A stretch of 64,000 bases of DNA from Hathewaya proteolytica DSM 3090 (lineage in GTDB: Bacteria > Bacillota > Clostridia > Clostridiales > Clostridiaceae), in contig NZ_FRAD01000017.1 of the NCBI RefSeq assembly GCF_900142225.1, positions 1-64,000 of the forward strand. The letters run 5' to 3'. The position numbers and the translations under genes are program-made. The notes under the pieces are model-generated. The model did no database searches. It had not been told where the DNA came from and saw only the letters and a program-made list of their open reading frames with translations. Of the stretch, positions 1 to 8,477 are shown piece by piece (the stretch's first letter is position 1; each line of letters starts with the position of its first letter).

Positions 1-151
1 TCATCTTGATTTTATTTGTGGAGTCATTATCAAATACGAGGTCATTTTCAACTAGATCAAAAATCTCATTACTTTTTGCGTTCTCAAGGAGAAGAAAAAG
101 ACCTGCATTTGATGTTAGATTCTTAGCTGTGAAATCAATTTTATTAATCAT
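1..151 (-). CDS. IS1380-like transposase, N-terminal part, cut by window edge
   Basis: Only about 50 N-terminal codons are present. They read MINKIDFTAKNLTSNAGLFL and onward and differ at a few residues from the complete transposase at 5257-6519. The start ATG lies at 149-151, behind the purine-rich AAAGGGG on the minus strand. Whether this copy is intact cannot be judged because the rest lies outside the window. Confidence 0.8.
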   Translation of the reverse strand, partial: MINKIDFTAKNLTSNAGLFLLLENAKSNEIFDLVENDLVFDNDSTNKIKM

Positions 152-243
152 AATTTAAACCCCTTTTTCTTCTTTTGTTACTATTATTGTACCATATATC
201 GACTCATAAAAGCTGATAATTCAACACATTTTTGAGCATTTTT

Positions 244-264
244 CTTTCACCCAATGGGTGAAAG
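244..264. repeat. Perfect hairpin in IS1380 leader (copy A)
   Basis: CTTTCACCC-AAT-GGGTGAAAG is a 9-bp perfect inverted repeat about 100 bp upstream of the transposase start. It is identical in copy B (6613-6633). Conservation in both copies suggests it belongs to the element, perhaps as a control site or a block to readthrough into the transposase. Confidence 0.75.
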
Positions 265-366
265 CTGAATTTTGAAGGAACGTATATTTATCAATGCTTT
301 GAGGGTGGTTTATAAAGTACTGACGTAGAATCTCAGGTTTCATAACATTCATAACAAATTAATTTA

Positions 367-1248
367 TTAAACAGACTCGTAATATGGTTCAACATGTATT
401 ATGGCTGAAATCTGGCTACCAAATTTTGATTTAAGTACATTTTCAATTTTATGTTGCAACGCATGTGCCTCAGAAACTTTCATATCTGGGATAACCAATA
501 CATGCAGGTCTATAAATACTTCATCTTTTCTTCCTCTACTTCTTATCTTATGACACTCTTTTACTTCTTCACATGACATTGTTACTTCATATATTTCTTC
601 ACTATTCAGAACCGCTGAATCTGTTAATGTTTTGGTTGCTTCCATAAATATTTCAAAACTTGCTTTAAATATAAACAATGAAATTAATAATGATACGCAT
701 CCATCTATAATTGGGGGAACGCCCATTTGCAATAAAATCATTGTAACAATAACCCCACATGTAATAAGTACATCACTTTTTGTATGTTCCGAATCAGATA
801 CTAAAACATCACTTGATAGTTTTATCCCTTGTGATCGTTCATATATAACAACAAAAATATTTACTATCAATGTACTAATCATTACAACAAAGCTAATCAT
901 GGATATCTCAGGTGTTTTTGGATGTATTATATTAGTAATAGAATTAAATGCAACTTTACTTCCTACAACAAATAATAACATCCCTATTATCATACTTGAA
1001 ATAGTTTCAAATTTCTTGTGCCCATATGGATGATTATTGTCTATAGGACGACCGGCAATAGACAAACCAACAATTCCTACAATATTGCCGCTTCCATCAC
1101 TTAAAGAATGATATCCATCTGCGATAATACTTCCACTATTTGCGATTGTTCCTATGGCAATTTTAAAAATAGCAACTCCAAAGTTCAATCCCATGATAAT
1201 CCATAGCACCCATATTGCTTGTTTTGTATTTCGTGTTTCTTTATTCAT
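367..1248 (-). CDS. Cation diffusion facilitator (CDF) family metal transporter
   Basis: This is a membrane antiporter expected to export divalent metal ions such as Zn, Mn, Co or Fe. The first half holds about six hydrophobic helices, with the CDF metal-site signature DGYHSLSDGSGN in TM2 and the PYGHKKFE motif after it. The last ~90 residues look like the cytoplasmic CDF dimerisation domain (KIRSRGRKDEVFIDLHVLV). I chose the ATG at 1246-1248 because AAAGGAG sits just upstream; a longer reading to 1281 lacks a ribosome site and overlaps the upstream gene. It lies 14 bp after a damaged zinc-ribbon gene, probably its old operon partner. Metal specificity is not readable. Confidence 0.85.
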   Translation of the reverse strand: MNKETRNTKQAIWVLWIIMGLNFGVAIFKIAIGTIANSGSIIADGYHSLSDGSGNIVGIVGLSIAGRPIDNNHPYGHKKFETISSMIIGMLLFVVGSKVAFNSITNIIHPKTPEISMISFVVMISTLIVNIFVVIYERSQGIKLSSDVLVSDSEHTKSDVLITCGVIVTMILLQMGVPPIIDGCVSLLISLFIFKASFEIFMEATKTLTDSAVLNSEEIYEVTMSCEEVKECHKIRSRGRKDEVFIDLHVLVIPDMKVSEAHALQHKIENVLKSKFGSQISAIIHVEPYYESV

Positions 1249-1262
1249 TGATTCTCCTTTTT

Positions 1263-1655
1263 CTATATCTTTGTTCCACAATTCATGCAGAATTTTGCAT
1301 TTGGCAAAAGCTTTTCCTTACAATTATGGCACGTCAATTCCAAATTTACCCTTTCACCACATTCCAAGCAGAATTTCGAACCCGGGGATTTTAGAATTAC
1401 ATTTACTACAAATCAAATTGTTATGCTGACCTATGGTCTGATTTTGCATAGACTGATTCATTTGTATTGGTTGATTAGGATTCATTTGCTGATTTTGGTA
1501 TGGTTGGTAATAAGGATCATAATGATTCCTTGAATGACTTCCTGAAAAAACAGTATTAAAAAGATTACCTAAAACTCCTTTTTGTCCATAATGATTGTAC
1601 CCGTTATTGCCTTTTTTATAATGATGTCCTTTTGATGATTTAGAAAAAAACTCAT
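1263..1655 (-). pseudogene. Double zinc-ribbon protein, frameshifted
   Basis: No single frame is open, but joined frames give a coherent protein. A GGGAG site precedes an ATG at 1653-1655, followed by a run of seven T. The frame shifts to an Asn/Gln/Tyr-rich linker (positions ~1400-1640) ending in CSKC. A second shift near 1380 (the CCCCGGGTT region) leads to FCLECGE, CHNCKEK and FCMNCGTKI, then stop at 1263-1265. The four Cys pairs are two zinc ribbons. Loss of frame at a homopolymer and at a GC run could be real decay or a sequencing error. It lies directly upstream of the CDF gene. Confidence 0.65.
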
Positions 1656-1818
1656 AGTTATCACTCCCTTTTTGAATTTATGTTGAAAGTTCACTTGCTA
1701 CAATTCATAGCGAAAATGTTACAATACCAATATTATAGAGAAGTGTTTATGTTTTATTTAATACCTAAAACGAGTTTAATATTATCCGATTTCTGTAAAA
1801 ATGCAGATTTTCGGGTAC

Positions 1819-1865
1819 AAAAAAACACCTATTTCTTGACTTTCTTTCCAGTCTTGAAATAGGTG
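1819..1865 (-). terminator. Rho-independent terminator after the protease-lipoprotein unit
   Basis: On the minus strand CACCTATTTC pairs with GAAATAGGTG, with an inner GACT/AGTC, and is followed by seven T. It ends the transcription unit that starts near 3367. Confidence 0.8.
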
Positions 1866-1896
1866 CTTTGCATTGCAATATTTAGTTGTATGGCGG

Positions 1897-2046
1897 TCAT
1901 TTGCATAAAAGGATAAGTAGCTCGTCTATATCCTCTGTCGGCTTTCCCACCGCCAAAAGCATATTTTTCCATTCCACCAATGCTCTGAGGAGAAGGCGCA
2001 GTTCTCTTATTGCTTTTGCATGTATCAGTAATTTAGTATTTTCCAT
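1897..2046 (-). CDS. Possible 49-residue small protein
   Basis: The ORF begins MENTKLLIHAKAIRELRLLL and ends DELLILLCK. Its ATG comes 6 bp after the stop of the lipoprotein gene, so it could be translated by coupling; no separate strong ribosome site is visible. It is Leu-rich and amphipathic, with no recognised family. A strong terminator follows about 30 bp after its stop, which places it inside the same transcript. It may also be a degenerate gene tail. Confidence 0.4.
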   Translation of the reverse strand: MENTKLLIHAKAIRELRLLLRALVEWKNMLLAVGKPTEDIDELLILLCK

Positions 2047-2052
2047 ACAAAT

Positions 2053-2727
2053 TTATTTAGCTAGTGTTTCTTGTGTCAATACATTTATATATAATCCGTC
2101 CTTTTCTTGAAAAACATCGTACCCACCTTCAGGCAATCCATAATATCCTTTGTAATTTTCGTCTTGTGTCAAATCACGAATACAAATGTAATATTCATTT
2201 CCTTGCGTTAATTCATAATATGATTCATCAGAGATCATGATAAGTTTTTGCAAATCCTTTTTAGATAGACCATCAGTTTTTGTTTTTTCTTTGGTTTCTG
2301 AATCTAAAGTATTTACGTATTCTTCCATAGAAACTACACCACCATTAATAGCGATTTTTATATTTTTTGGTAGTGTTGCATTCTCTGGAGATATAACATC
2401 AAGTACCTCCACATTGTAGGTTCTACTCGGCATCATTTTATTTTTTACAAAATATTTTGTCTTCTCTTTTGTTTTCACTCGAATCTTAACAAAATAATCT
2501 GCATTTTCCAAAACAATTTCTGGATCTGTAACATCATAAGCCCAAGTACACTCTGAAGAGATATACGTATCTGCTTTTTCTTCTGTTCCTTGTTGCGACT
2601 CAAAAGACATAGTAGTATTAGCTTTCCCCTTTTTATCTACTTCATCATTCAAGGCTGTGTTTTCAGCACATCCAACACTTGAAACTATCGTAATTGCTAA
2701 AATACTATATAATATTCTTTTTTTCAT
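2053..2727 (-). CDS. Predicted lipoprotein, unknown function
   Basis: The 224-residue protein begins MKKRILYSILAITIVSSVGC. This is a typical lipoprotein signal with Cys20 at the lipobox, so it should be anchored to the outer face of the membrane. The mature part is Lys/Glu/Thr-rich and soluble, with no family recognised. The start has a good AAGGAGG site. It sits 49 bp downstream of a secreted metzincin-like gene and just before a 49-codon ORF and a terminator, so the three are probably cotranscribed. A role as partner, substrate or inhibitor of the protease is a guess from position only. Confidence 0.75.
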   Translation of the reverse strand: MKKRILYSILAITIVSSVGCAENTALNDEVDKKGKANTTMSFESQQGTEEKADTYISSECTWAYDVTDPEIVLENADYFVKIRVKTKEKTKYFVKNKMMPSRTYNVEVLDVISPENATLPKNIKIAINGGVVSMEEYVNTLDSETKEKTKTDGLSKKDLQKLIMISDESYYELTQGNEYYICIRDLTQDENYKGYYGLPEGGYDVFQEKDGLYINVLTQETLAK

Positions 2728-2776
2728 ATATAGTCCTCCTTACTTTTACAATAAAACAAAGTATCTTTTCCATTGT

Positions 2777-3367
2777 TTAATATTTTTCATTTAAAAATGC
2801 ATTAGCGTCTGATGTGACACCTGTAGCAGTTCCGCTTGACAATCCATACATAATAGACCATGTTTGATCTGAAGAATATGTATCTTTTCCGCCAAAAGCA
2901 TGAAGCATTTCATGAACACATGTAACTGTTCTGCCTGCAGGGGTTCTTTGATTCATCAAAGGTTTGTTTAACTCGATTTTACACCATTGCCAATCATAGT
3001 TATCTTTATCACTAACATACATCGGGGTTTGAGAACCAGCTAGATATGAATATGTAGCTGCTATTGTTGATGAATTAGCATCTGAATATTGGTAAAAATC
3101 CATTTGTGATTGCTTCTTTTCTGTGGTTTTAGTCATCTTCATAGGGTTTTTATATCCCGCAGCTGGAATCTCAATTTCTATCTCCGCATTTCTAATATTA
3201 CTTGCATAAATTACATCTGAAGACACCCAATAAAATATACTTGCACCACCTGTCATTTTTTTGTTCCAACATATCCTATCGGCTGCACTAACATATATAG
3301 CATTAGAAAAAATGATACAACCCATAATGACAAAACAAATAACATTTTTAAATTTTCTTAAATTCAT
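2777..3367 (-). CDS. Small secreted metzincin-like zinc protease
   Basis: This is a 196-residue protein with a signal peptide (about residues 1-28, cleavage near VSA-AD). Near the C-terminus it has the extended zinc motif HEMLHAFGGKD (His152, Glu153, His156, Gly159, Asp162) followed by SIMYG, which resembles a Met-turn. That combination is the metzincin pattern, with Asp in place of the third His as some families have. I chose the inner ATG at 3367 because GGAGG lies 6-7 bases upstream; an in-frame ATG at 3382 precedes that site. It is shorter than typical metzincins and has no visible propeptide. Its substrate is unknown. Confidence 0.7.
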   Translation of the reverse strand: MNLRKFKNVICFVIMGCIIFSNAIYVSAADRICWNKKMTGGASIFYWVSSDVIYASNIRNAEIEIEIPAAGYKNPMKMTKTTEKKQSQMDFYQYSDANSSTIAATYSYLAGSQTPMYVSDKDNYDWQWCKIELNKPLMNQRTPAGRTVTCVHEMLHAFGGKDTYSSDQTWSIMYGLSSGTATGVTSDANAFLNEKY

Positions 3368-3837
3368 TTGCATTCCTCCCATTAGTACACTTATGATTAT
3401 TGATTCACCAAAGAAGAATATATTTCTTCTGTAAAATTATAGCATTTGACTTAGCTTAATCTTAACTATTCAACTACATTTATTTTGAAAGATCTTTTCT
3501 ATGCCAAAAACTTTTAAATAAATTTTTGATCTATCTATCGACTTTTATGGTCGGTCTCATTTCATAATATAAGTCAAATAGTAGTTGGTAAATTATTGGC
3601 TTAACTATTAGTTACACGTAATTATTTAGAATAAATGCAGTCTTTTCAATTAAACATAATTTATCATTGGTCTCACACCTCCCGATGCTTATTTCTTTAG
3701 CTATGAGCAAAACTCCGCAACTTCAATATTTATGCGAATTTACAAGGTATGGCAAACCTCTTTACCACCCCAAATTTATAGTAACAACCAGCTTCAAATG
3801 GCATAATTAACTTATCAAAATCAATATTCCAGAAAGG
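3368..3837. other. Intergenic, no gene recognised
   Basis: AT-rich stretch of about 470 bases between the protease gene and a transposase relic. It must contain the minus-strand promoter of the protease unit. I see no coding frame, RNA gene or clear repeat. Confidence 0.5.
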
Positions 3838-4357
3838 AGCTGATTGCTATCTACCGTCAAGAAATTATTAAAGATATTAGAATTTTTACTTCTCAACTCA
3901 TTGCTAAATTTTATGACACTCTTTTTCTGAAACTGGATTTATCTCTCGTTCAGGAGTATCCGTCCGCTAGGCATAAAGGCTTTTTAAATCATCCATAATC
4001 TGTTCCTTTATTGTTATGAAATGTGAAGGTTTCTCCATGATTACGAACCTTGTCCATTACCTCAACAACAACCTTCTCATCACTCATTATTGTGGATTTG
4101 ATATTACCGTTCTACTTCCATCTTACGGGACTTTTGACCGTTTTCTTAGAAAATTTGATCACTCCATACTTTCCGATATCATGAAATCACATGTATTCCT
4201 TCTTGCTGGTAAAGTGATTATAGATACTTTTTTTATTGGACTGGATTTTATGCCAATTGCTTCGAATACTTCACGAGACAATCCGAAATCTTTTCTGATC
4301 AACAAGTTTAAACCTGACAATCAGCCCAGAGCGGATGCAGACTGTGAACATAGGTGA
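3838..4357 (+). pseudogene. Relic of a DDE transposase, 5' half with frameshift
   Basis: Two frames together recall the N-terminal half of a transposase common in clostridia. The first frame reads ELIAIYRQEIIKDIRIFTSQ and onward to about 3993 and ends in a stop. The second, from about 3998, reads FIVMKCEGFSMITNLVHYLN, then HYCGFDITVLLPSYGTFDRF and the catalytic-region text FIGLDFMPIASNTSRDNPKS. In the intact family, as I recall it, this last stretch reads GLDSTPV. The 3' half, with the remaining DDE residues, is absent. The family name is not certain. Confidence 0.6.
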
Positions 4358-4791
4358 TAAAGGTACTTTGCATCAGGCAAGTATTAAACAAACACATCCC
4401 ATCAACCGCAAACTGTTTTGTTGTATACTTGATATGATAATTAATGAAGTTAAATTATTTATAAACTGAATATTACTCTAAAAATTCACTTGTTAACAAT
4501 CGTCAGTCTTCATTGTTTTATTTAATTTTACGATAGTTTAAATGTTTTTTCAAACATTTTATAACATAAACGTAATTTACTAAAAATATCTTTCAACAAA
4601 ACATTCTGAATTATTACTTACTTCCTTACTTTATTCCTTAACTCAATATTGTCATCTATAAAACTGTGTTACATTAGTGGATTCATCTAATAGTTATACT
4701 TCACATTACCTTCATTCTTTATGATTGTCAACTATTTTTTTAAGCTTTTTTTACCTTATTTTTTTGTATTTGTCTTGTTTTTTCACACAAT
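4358..4791. other. Intergenic, no gene recognised
   Basis: Very AT-rich stretch of about 430 bases between two gene relics. It may hold unrecognisable remnants of the transposase 3' half. No open frame, hairpin with T-run or RNA gene was seen. Confidence 0.5.
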
Positions 4792-5061
4792 TTAACGTGG
4801 ATCCTGGATGATTTCCCTTACAATAAGTGTACTTTGATATAAATCTTCTACCGATGTATACTCTTTACAAGAATGTACATCATTCATTGCATTTGATAGA
4901 ACAAGTCCTATCATCCCCTTTTCCGCAAGAATATTGAAATCACTTCCTCCATAAGTCTCCACAAATTCTGCTTCTATTCCAACTTTCTCACATGCAGTCT
5001 GATATCTTGTTGCAGGCATATCCGTTAGATTCATTTCATAAGCTTTACACCTAAATTCCAC
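4792..5061 (-). pseudogene. M20/PepT-like peptidase, C-terminal fragment
   Basis: The 89-codon frame ends with text typical of the M20 peptidase C-terminus: ETYGGSDFNILAEKGMIGLV, then VHSCKEYTSVEDLYQSTLIV. The GGSD segment and the VHS..EY region with the last metal-binding His are recognisable. An in-frame TAA lies four codons before the first possible GTG, and the N-terminal two thirds of the gene are missing. The break lies close to the left end of the IS1380-like element. Confidence 0.7.
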
Positions 5062-5256
5062 GTGTGTTTTTTATTAGCTTCAAAAATCACTATTTCACGA
5101 AGAATTTAGACTGCTTCTCACACATTGTAACATTATTTACAACCACCTTTCAATCATTTTTGATAAATCATTGATTTCATCTTTGCTGCAATGATACTTA
5201 ATAAACTCTGCAAGTTATCCACAGAGCAACACTCAATTTTATTGATGATATTCTTA

Positions 5257-6519
5257 TTATACCAGACATTTTTCATACACTCCCTTGTACGGATAGTTTT
5301 CCGACAACTTCATGATTACATATCTTGCGGTTTTGATTATTTTTGCTGCAAGAAATACATACTTCAAACGAAAGGTCTTTATTTGCTGTCTGTATTCTGA
5401 AGAGTCCAAGGAATCAAACTTGAACAACAAAAATAGGTTATATGAAAGCATCATCATTTGAAACACGGCTTCATTCGCCCAAAATGACTTTAGCAAGAGA
5501 TGACCCACCGCCATGTCGTATTTGGCTTCTTTGATATAGTTTTCAGCATTACCACGCTTTTCATAGTATATAACTACTTTTTCAGAAAGCAAGGTAGTAT
5601 TTGTTACAAAGAAAAAGTAGTCGTATTCGGAACCTTCTAAAAGTGATAATTGTGCTCTTTCTTTTTCTGGTTTCAGTACGCGAGATACGACAAATCTTCT
5701 GTCTTTTTCCCATTTAACTAATTTTGTATACAGTTCTGTAGTTTCTCTACCTTCTTCTCCTTTAACGAATACAATTGATGAATTCGTTGCTTGTGAGGTG
5801 AGTGTAGAATAACTTTTGGCTTTAATTAAATATTTGCATCCAAGAGATTCTATCGTTTCGATAATTTTTTCATCAAAGTAGCCACTATCCATTCGAAATA
5901 AAATTTCTAAATCGTCTGATTTGATGTTAGCAACAATTTCTTTGATCATTTCCGCAGCACCGTTTGCAGTGTAAGTATTGCCACTTCTTACAAATCCGGT
6001 AACATATGCTTTTAATTCGTCGCAAAATGCAAATTGGATATTGTAGCATCGGTTTCCCAGTTTCTTAGGATTATATCCTTTTGACGCACCTTCTTGATGA
6101 CCTTCTACGTTAATTACACTACTATCAATATCAATCGTAATGGATGTCAATTTACTTTTAGTGAGCAGTTTTTTAAAGACTTTAAAATTAATGTCTCTAA
6201 ACATTTGGGTTGTCTTGAAGTTGAAGTTTCCTAGAAACCGTGACACTGTTTCAGGTTCTTTTACGGAAATATCAAACTCGTTGACGAGGGGATCATTTTG
6301 AAGTAGCTTTAGACGTTCTAACTTATCAATGCCAATGAAGTGACCGCAGAGCATGGTCTTTATATGATTCATCTTGATTTTATTTGTTGAGTCATTATCA
6401 AATACGAGGTCATTTTCAATAAAATCAAAAATCCCATTGCTTTTTGCATTCTCAAGGAGCAGAAAAAGACCTGCATTTGATGTTAGATTCTTAGCTTTGA
6501 AATCAATTTTATTAATCAT
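5257..6519 (-). CDS. IS1380 family transposase
   Basis: This 420-residue DDE transposase shows the family hallmarks. TIDIDSSVINVEGHQEGASK (first Asp and the GxQEGA segment) is followed by GYNPKKLGNRCYNIQFAF. Next come RMDSGYF with the second Asp, and YYEKRGNAENYIKEAKYD with the catalytic Glu in the Y-x2-R-x3-E-x3-K pattern. Length is normal and no stop interrupts it, so it may be active. The start ATG lies behind AAAAGGGG. It is nearly identical at its N-terminus to copy A at the window edge. Confidence 0.9.
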   Translation of the reverse strand: MINKIDFKAKNLTSNAGLFLLLENAKSNGIFDFIENDLVFDNDSTNKIKMNHIKTMLCGHFIGIDKLERLKLLQNDPLVNEFDISVKEPETVSRFLGNFNFKTTQMFRDINFKVFKKLLTKSKLTSITIDIDSSVINVEGHQEGASKGYNPKKLGNRCYNIQFAFCDELKAYVTGFVRSGNTYTANGAAEMIKEIVANIKSDDLEILFRMDSGYFDEKIIETIESLGCKYLIKAKSYSTLTSQATNSSIVFVKGEEGRETTELYTKLVKWEKDRRFVVSRVLKPEKERAQLSLLEGSEYDYFFFVTNTTLLSEKVVIYYEKRGNAENYIKEAKYDMAVGHLLLKSFWANEAVFQMMMLSYNLFLLFKFDSLDSSEYRQQIKTFRLKYVFLAAKIIKTARYVIMKLSENYPYKGVYEKCLV

Positions 6520-6612
6520 AATTAGAACCCCTTTTTACTACTTTTCTTACTATTATTTTACCATATATCGAGTCATAAAAGCTGATAATTTAACATATTT
6601 TTGAGCACTTTT

Positions 6613-6633
6613 CTTTCACCCAATGGGTGAAAG
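6613..6633. repeat. Perfect hairpin in IS1380 leader (copy B)
   Basis: Identical to the 21-bp palindrome in copy A (244-264). It lies about 95 bp upstream of the transposase start. Confidence 0.75.
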
Positions 6634-6702
6634 CTGAATTTCGAAGGAACGCATATTTATCAAGGCTTTGATTATACTTTTTGAAGTACTGACGTAGAAT
6701 CT

Positions 6703-6923
6703 AGGTCTATATCTTCTTGTTGAATTCCATAATTGGATACTATTTTGCTATCCATAAGTTTGTAATCATCATATAGCTTGTTAATTCCTTTGTTCATATC
6801 AGGCCCTGCAGAGCGTATGCCAGAATAAAAAGCTACACCTAGAAGAATGATAATAAGGATAGAAAGGAATCTGGCCTTTGATGATAAAATTTCTCTCCAA
6901 GTTAATTTATTATAAGATTTCAT
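6703..6923 (-). pseudogene. FtsX-like ABC permease, truncated by the IS element
   Basis: Starting at the ATG at 6923, about 73 genuine codons encode the N-terminus of a large ABC exporter permease: MKSYNKLTWREILSSKARFL, one transmembrane helix (SILIIILLGVAFYSGIRSAG), then PDMNKGINKLYDDYKLMDSK. At about 6703 the frame enters the IS end and soon stops. The bulk of the permease (FtsX domains) is gone and is not present on the other side of the IS. It follows the ATPase gene by 13 bp, as in intact operons of this type. Confidence 0.8.
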
Positions 6924-6936
6924 CTGATGTTTACCT

Positions 6937-7638
6937 CTACCATTGAATATTTTCAACTGAAACAGGGTTTTTATTGATTTCCATGCTTCTAACTTTTGCA
7001 TCGTTAATCTTGATTATTCTGTCAGCCATTTGTGCAATTGCAGAATTATGAGTTATGACTACAACTGTGGTGCCCATTTTTCTGCAGGTGTCTTGAAGTA
7101 TTTTTAGAACTTGTTTGCCTGTTTTGTAATCAAGGGCACCGGTGGGCTCGTCACAAAGCAATAATTTTGGGTTTTTTGCCACGGCTCTTGCTATGGACAC
7201 CCTTTGCTGTTCACCACCAGACAATTGAGAAGGGAAGTTATCTTTTCTATGGGATAGTCCTACTAGCTCAAGGGTTTCCTCCACATTTAAGGAATTCTTT
7301 GAGATTTGTGTGGCAAGCTCTACATTTTCCTTTGCAGTTAGGTTTTGTACAAGATTATAAAATTGGAATACAAAACCTACATCATTTCTCCTGTATTTAG
7401 TGAGTTGTTTATGGTTAAACTTAGAAATATCAGTACCATCTACTGTTATACTGCCTTTGTCTCCGTTGTCCATGCCCCCTAGAATATTAAGCACTGTGGA
7501 CTTTCCAGCACCACTGGGCCCTAGTATAACAGCAAATTCTCCTTTTTCTACGGAAAATGATACACCATTATTGGCCATGACTACGGTTTCTCCAACTTTA
7601 TATTCTTTATATAGATCTTTAATACTTATGTACGACAT
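6937..7638 (-). CDS. ABC transporter ATP-binding protein (MacB/LolD type)
   Basis: The 233-residue ATPase has Walker A GPSGAGKS, signature LSGGEQQRVSIARAVA, Walker B LLLCDEPTGALD and the switch His in VVITHNS. These ATPases drive FtsX-like permeases that export peptides, antibiotics or lipids. Here the permease gene downstream is broken by an IS, so the transporter is probably dead unless a permease elsewhere is used. GGAGG precedes the ATG at 7636-7638. The divergent TetR gene (7828) probably controls this unit. Confidence 0.9.
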   Translation of the reverse strand: MSYISIKDLYKEYKVGETVVMANNGVSFSVEKGEFAVILGPSGAGKSTVLNILGGMDNGDKGSITVDGTDISKFNHKQLTKYRRNDVGFVFQFYNLVQNLTAKENVELATQISKNSLNVEETLELVGLSHRKDNFPSQLSGGEQQRVSIARAVAKNPKLLLCDEPTGALDYKTGKQVLKILQDTCRKMGTTVVVITHNSAIAQMADRIIKINDAKVRSMEINKNPVSVENIQW

Positions 7639-7827
7639 AATATTCCTCCATTTTTTTCATGTATATACTGTTATGAAATAGACATAGTGTTTGATTAATA
7701 ATATAATATTATTATAGAATAGTAATAGTTTATAAACAATAAGCAATTATTTTTAGGATGTTATTAACTGAACAAATTATATTTGTTTGTACAGAAAATT
7801 AAATATTAGAAAAGAGGAATGAAAAAT

Positions 7828-8415
7828 ATGGCTGGAGTTAAGGGAAATCGTCGAATTATATACACCAAGAATGCAATAAAAGATAGTTTATTAGAACTCT
7901 TGAAAACTAATGACATTCACCAGGTCACAGTGACAGATATATGTAAAGGAGCAGACATTAACAGGGGGACATTTTACGCTCATTACAAGGATGCATATGA
8001 TTTACTTCAATGTATTGAGGATGAGTTTTTCAATAAAATTATTAAATATATAGATGAAACACCCGTGGAAAAATACTACGATTCTTTGTTACTTAAAGTG
8101 TTAGAGCTCATTAAGGAAAACAAGGAGTTGTGTAAAATCCTTATTTGTAGACAGGGGGACAATAAAATTTTAGACAAGGTAATATCCATCGCTAGCCAAG
8201 CTGATTTTGGCAAGTTAAGTAATACATCAACGGAGTTTAATCCATCATATTTAAATTATTATATAAGGTACGTTGTGGGTGGTTGTATTTCCATTATCCA
8301 GACTTGGCTAGACAATGATTTGCCTGAATCACCAAAAGAGGTGGTCACCATAATTAATTCGGTTAGTGTTTTAAGTAATGCATATTTGAATAGTAGTAAA
8401 TGTATGTTAAAATAG
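7828..8415 (+). CDS. TetR/AcrR family transcriptional regulator
   Basis: This 195-residue regulator has an N-terminal helix-turn-helix (TKNAIKDSLLELLKTNDIHQ, VTVTDICKGADINRGTFYAH) and a variable helical C-terminal domain that would bind a ligand. The start was placed at the ATG at 7828, which is 10 bases after GAGG; an ATG at 7819 directly abuts that site. It is divergent from the ABC exporter gene, the usual layout for a repressor of an efflux operon. With the permease truncated, the regulator may have lost its main target. Confidence 0.85.
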   Translation: MAGVKGNRRIIYTKNAIKDSLLELLKTNDIHQVTVTDICKGADINRGTFYAHYKDAYDLLQCIEDEFFNKIIKYIDETPVEKYYDSLLLKVLELIKENKELCKILICRQGDNKILDKVISIASQADFGKLSNTSTEFNPSYLNYYIRYVVGGCISIIQTWLDNDLPESPKEVVTIINSVSVLSNAYLNSSKCMLK

Positions 8416-8477
8416 TGTATGGTTATAAGAAATAAATTCACTGTGTTTTACAGCATACATGTAAGAGGAGGGGTAGC

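Larger units (their letters stand above)
1..333. mobile_element. IS1380-like element, right part only (copy A)
   Basis: This stretch matches 6367-6702 at near identity: the 5' end of the transposase, its leader, a palindrome and the terminal motif AGTACTGACGTAGAATCT, after which the two copies stop matching. The element continues beyond the left window edge. Copy A ends 33 bases after the stop of an intact CDF gene, so its insertion did not break that gene. Confidence 0.8.
5100..6702. mobile_element. IS1380-like insertion sequence (copy B), left end uncertain
   Basis: The right end is defined by comparison with copy A: homology runs through AGTACTGACGTAGAATCT, ending at 6702. The left end is only estimated. 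AGAATTTAGACTGCTTCT at about 5101 loosely resembles the inverted right end, and the resulting ~1.6 kb fits the family. The two flanks carry different broken genes, an M20 peptidase on the left and an ABC permease on the right, so no simple target duplication is expected. Confidence 0.65.

Noticed and set aside
5213..5222. TTATCCACAG inside the IS1380-like element
   Set aside because: A single DnaA-box match in AT-rich DNA is expected by chance and has no partner boxes, unlike the cluster at 57231-57387.
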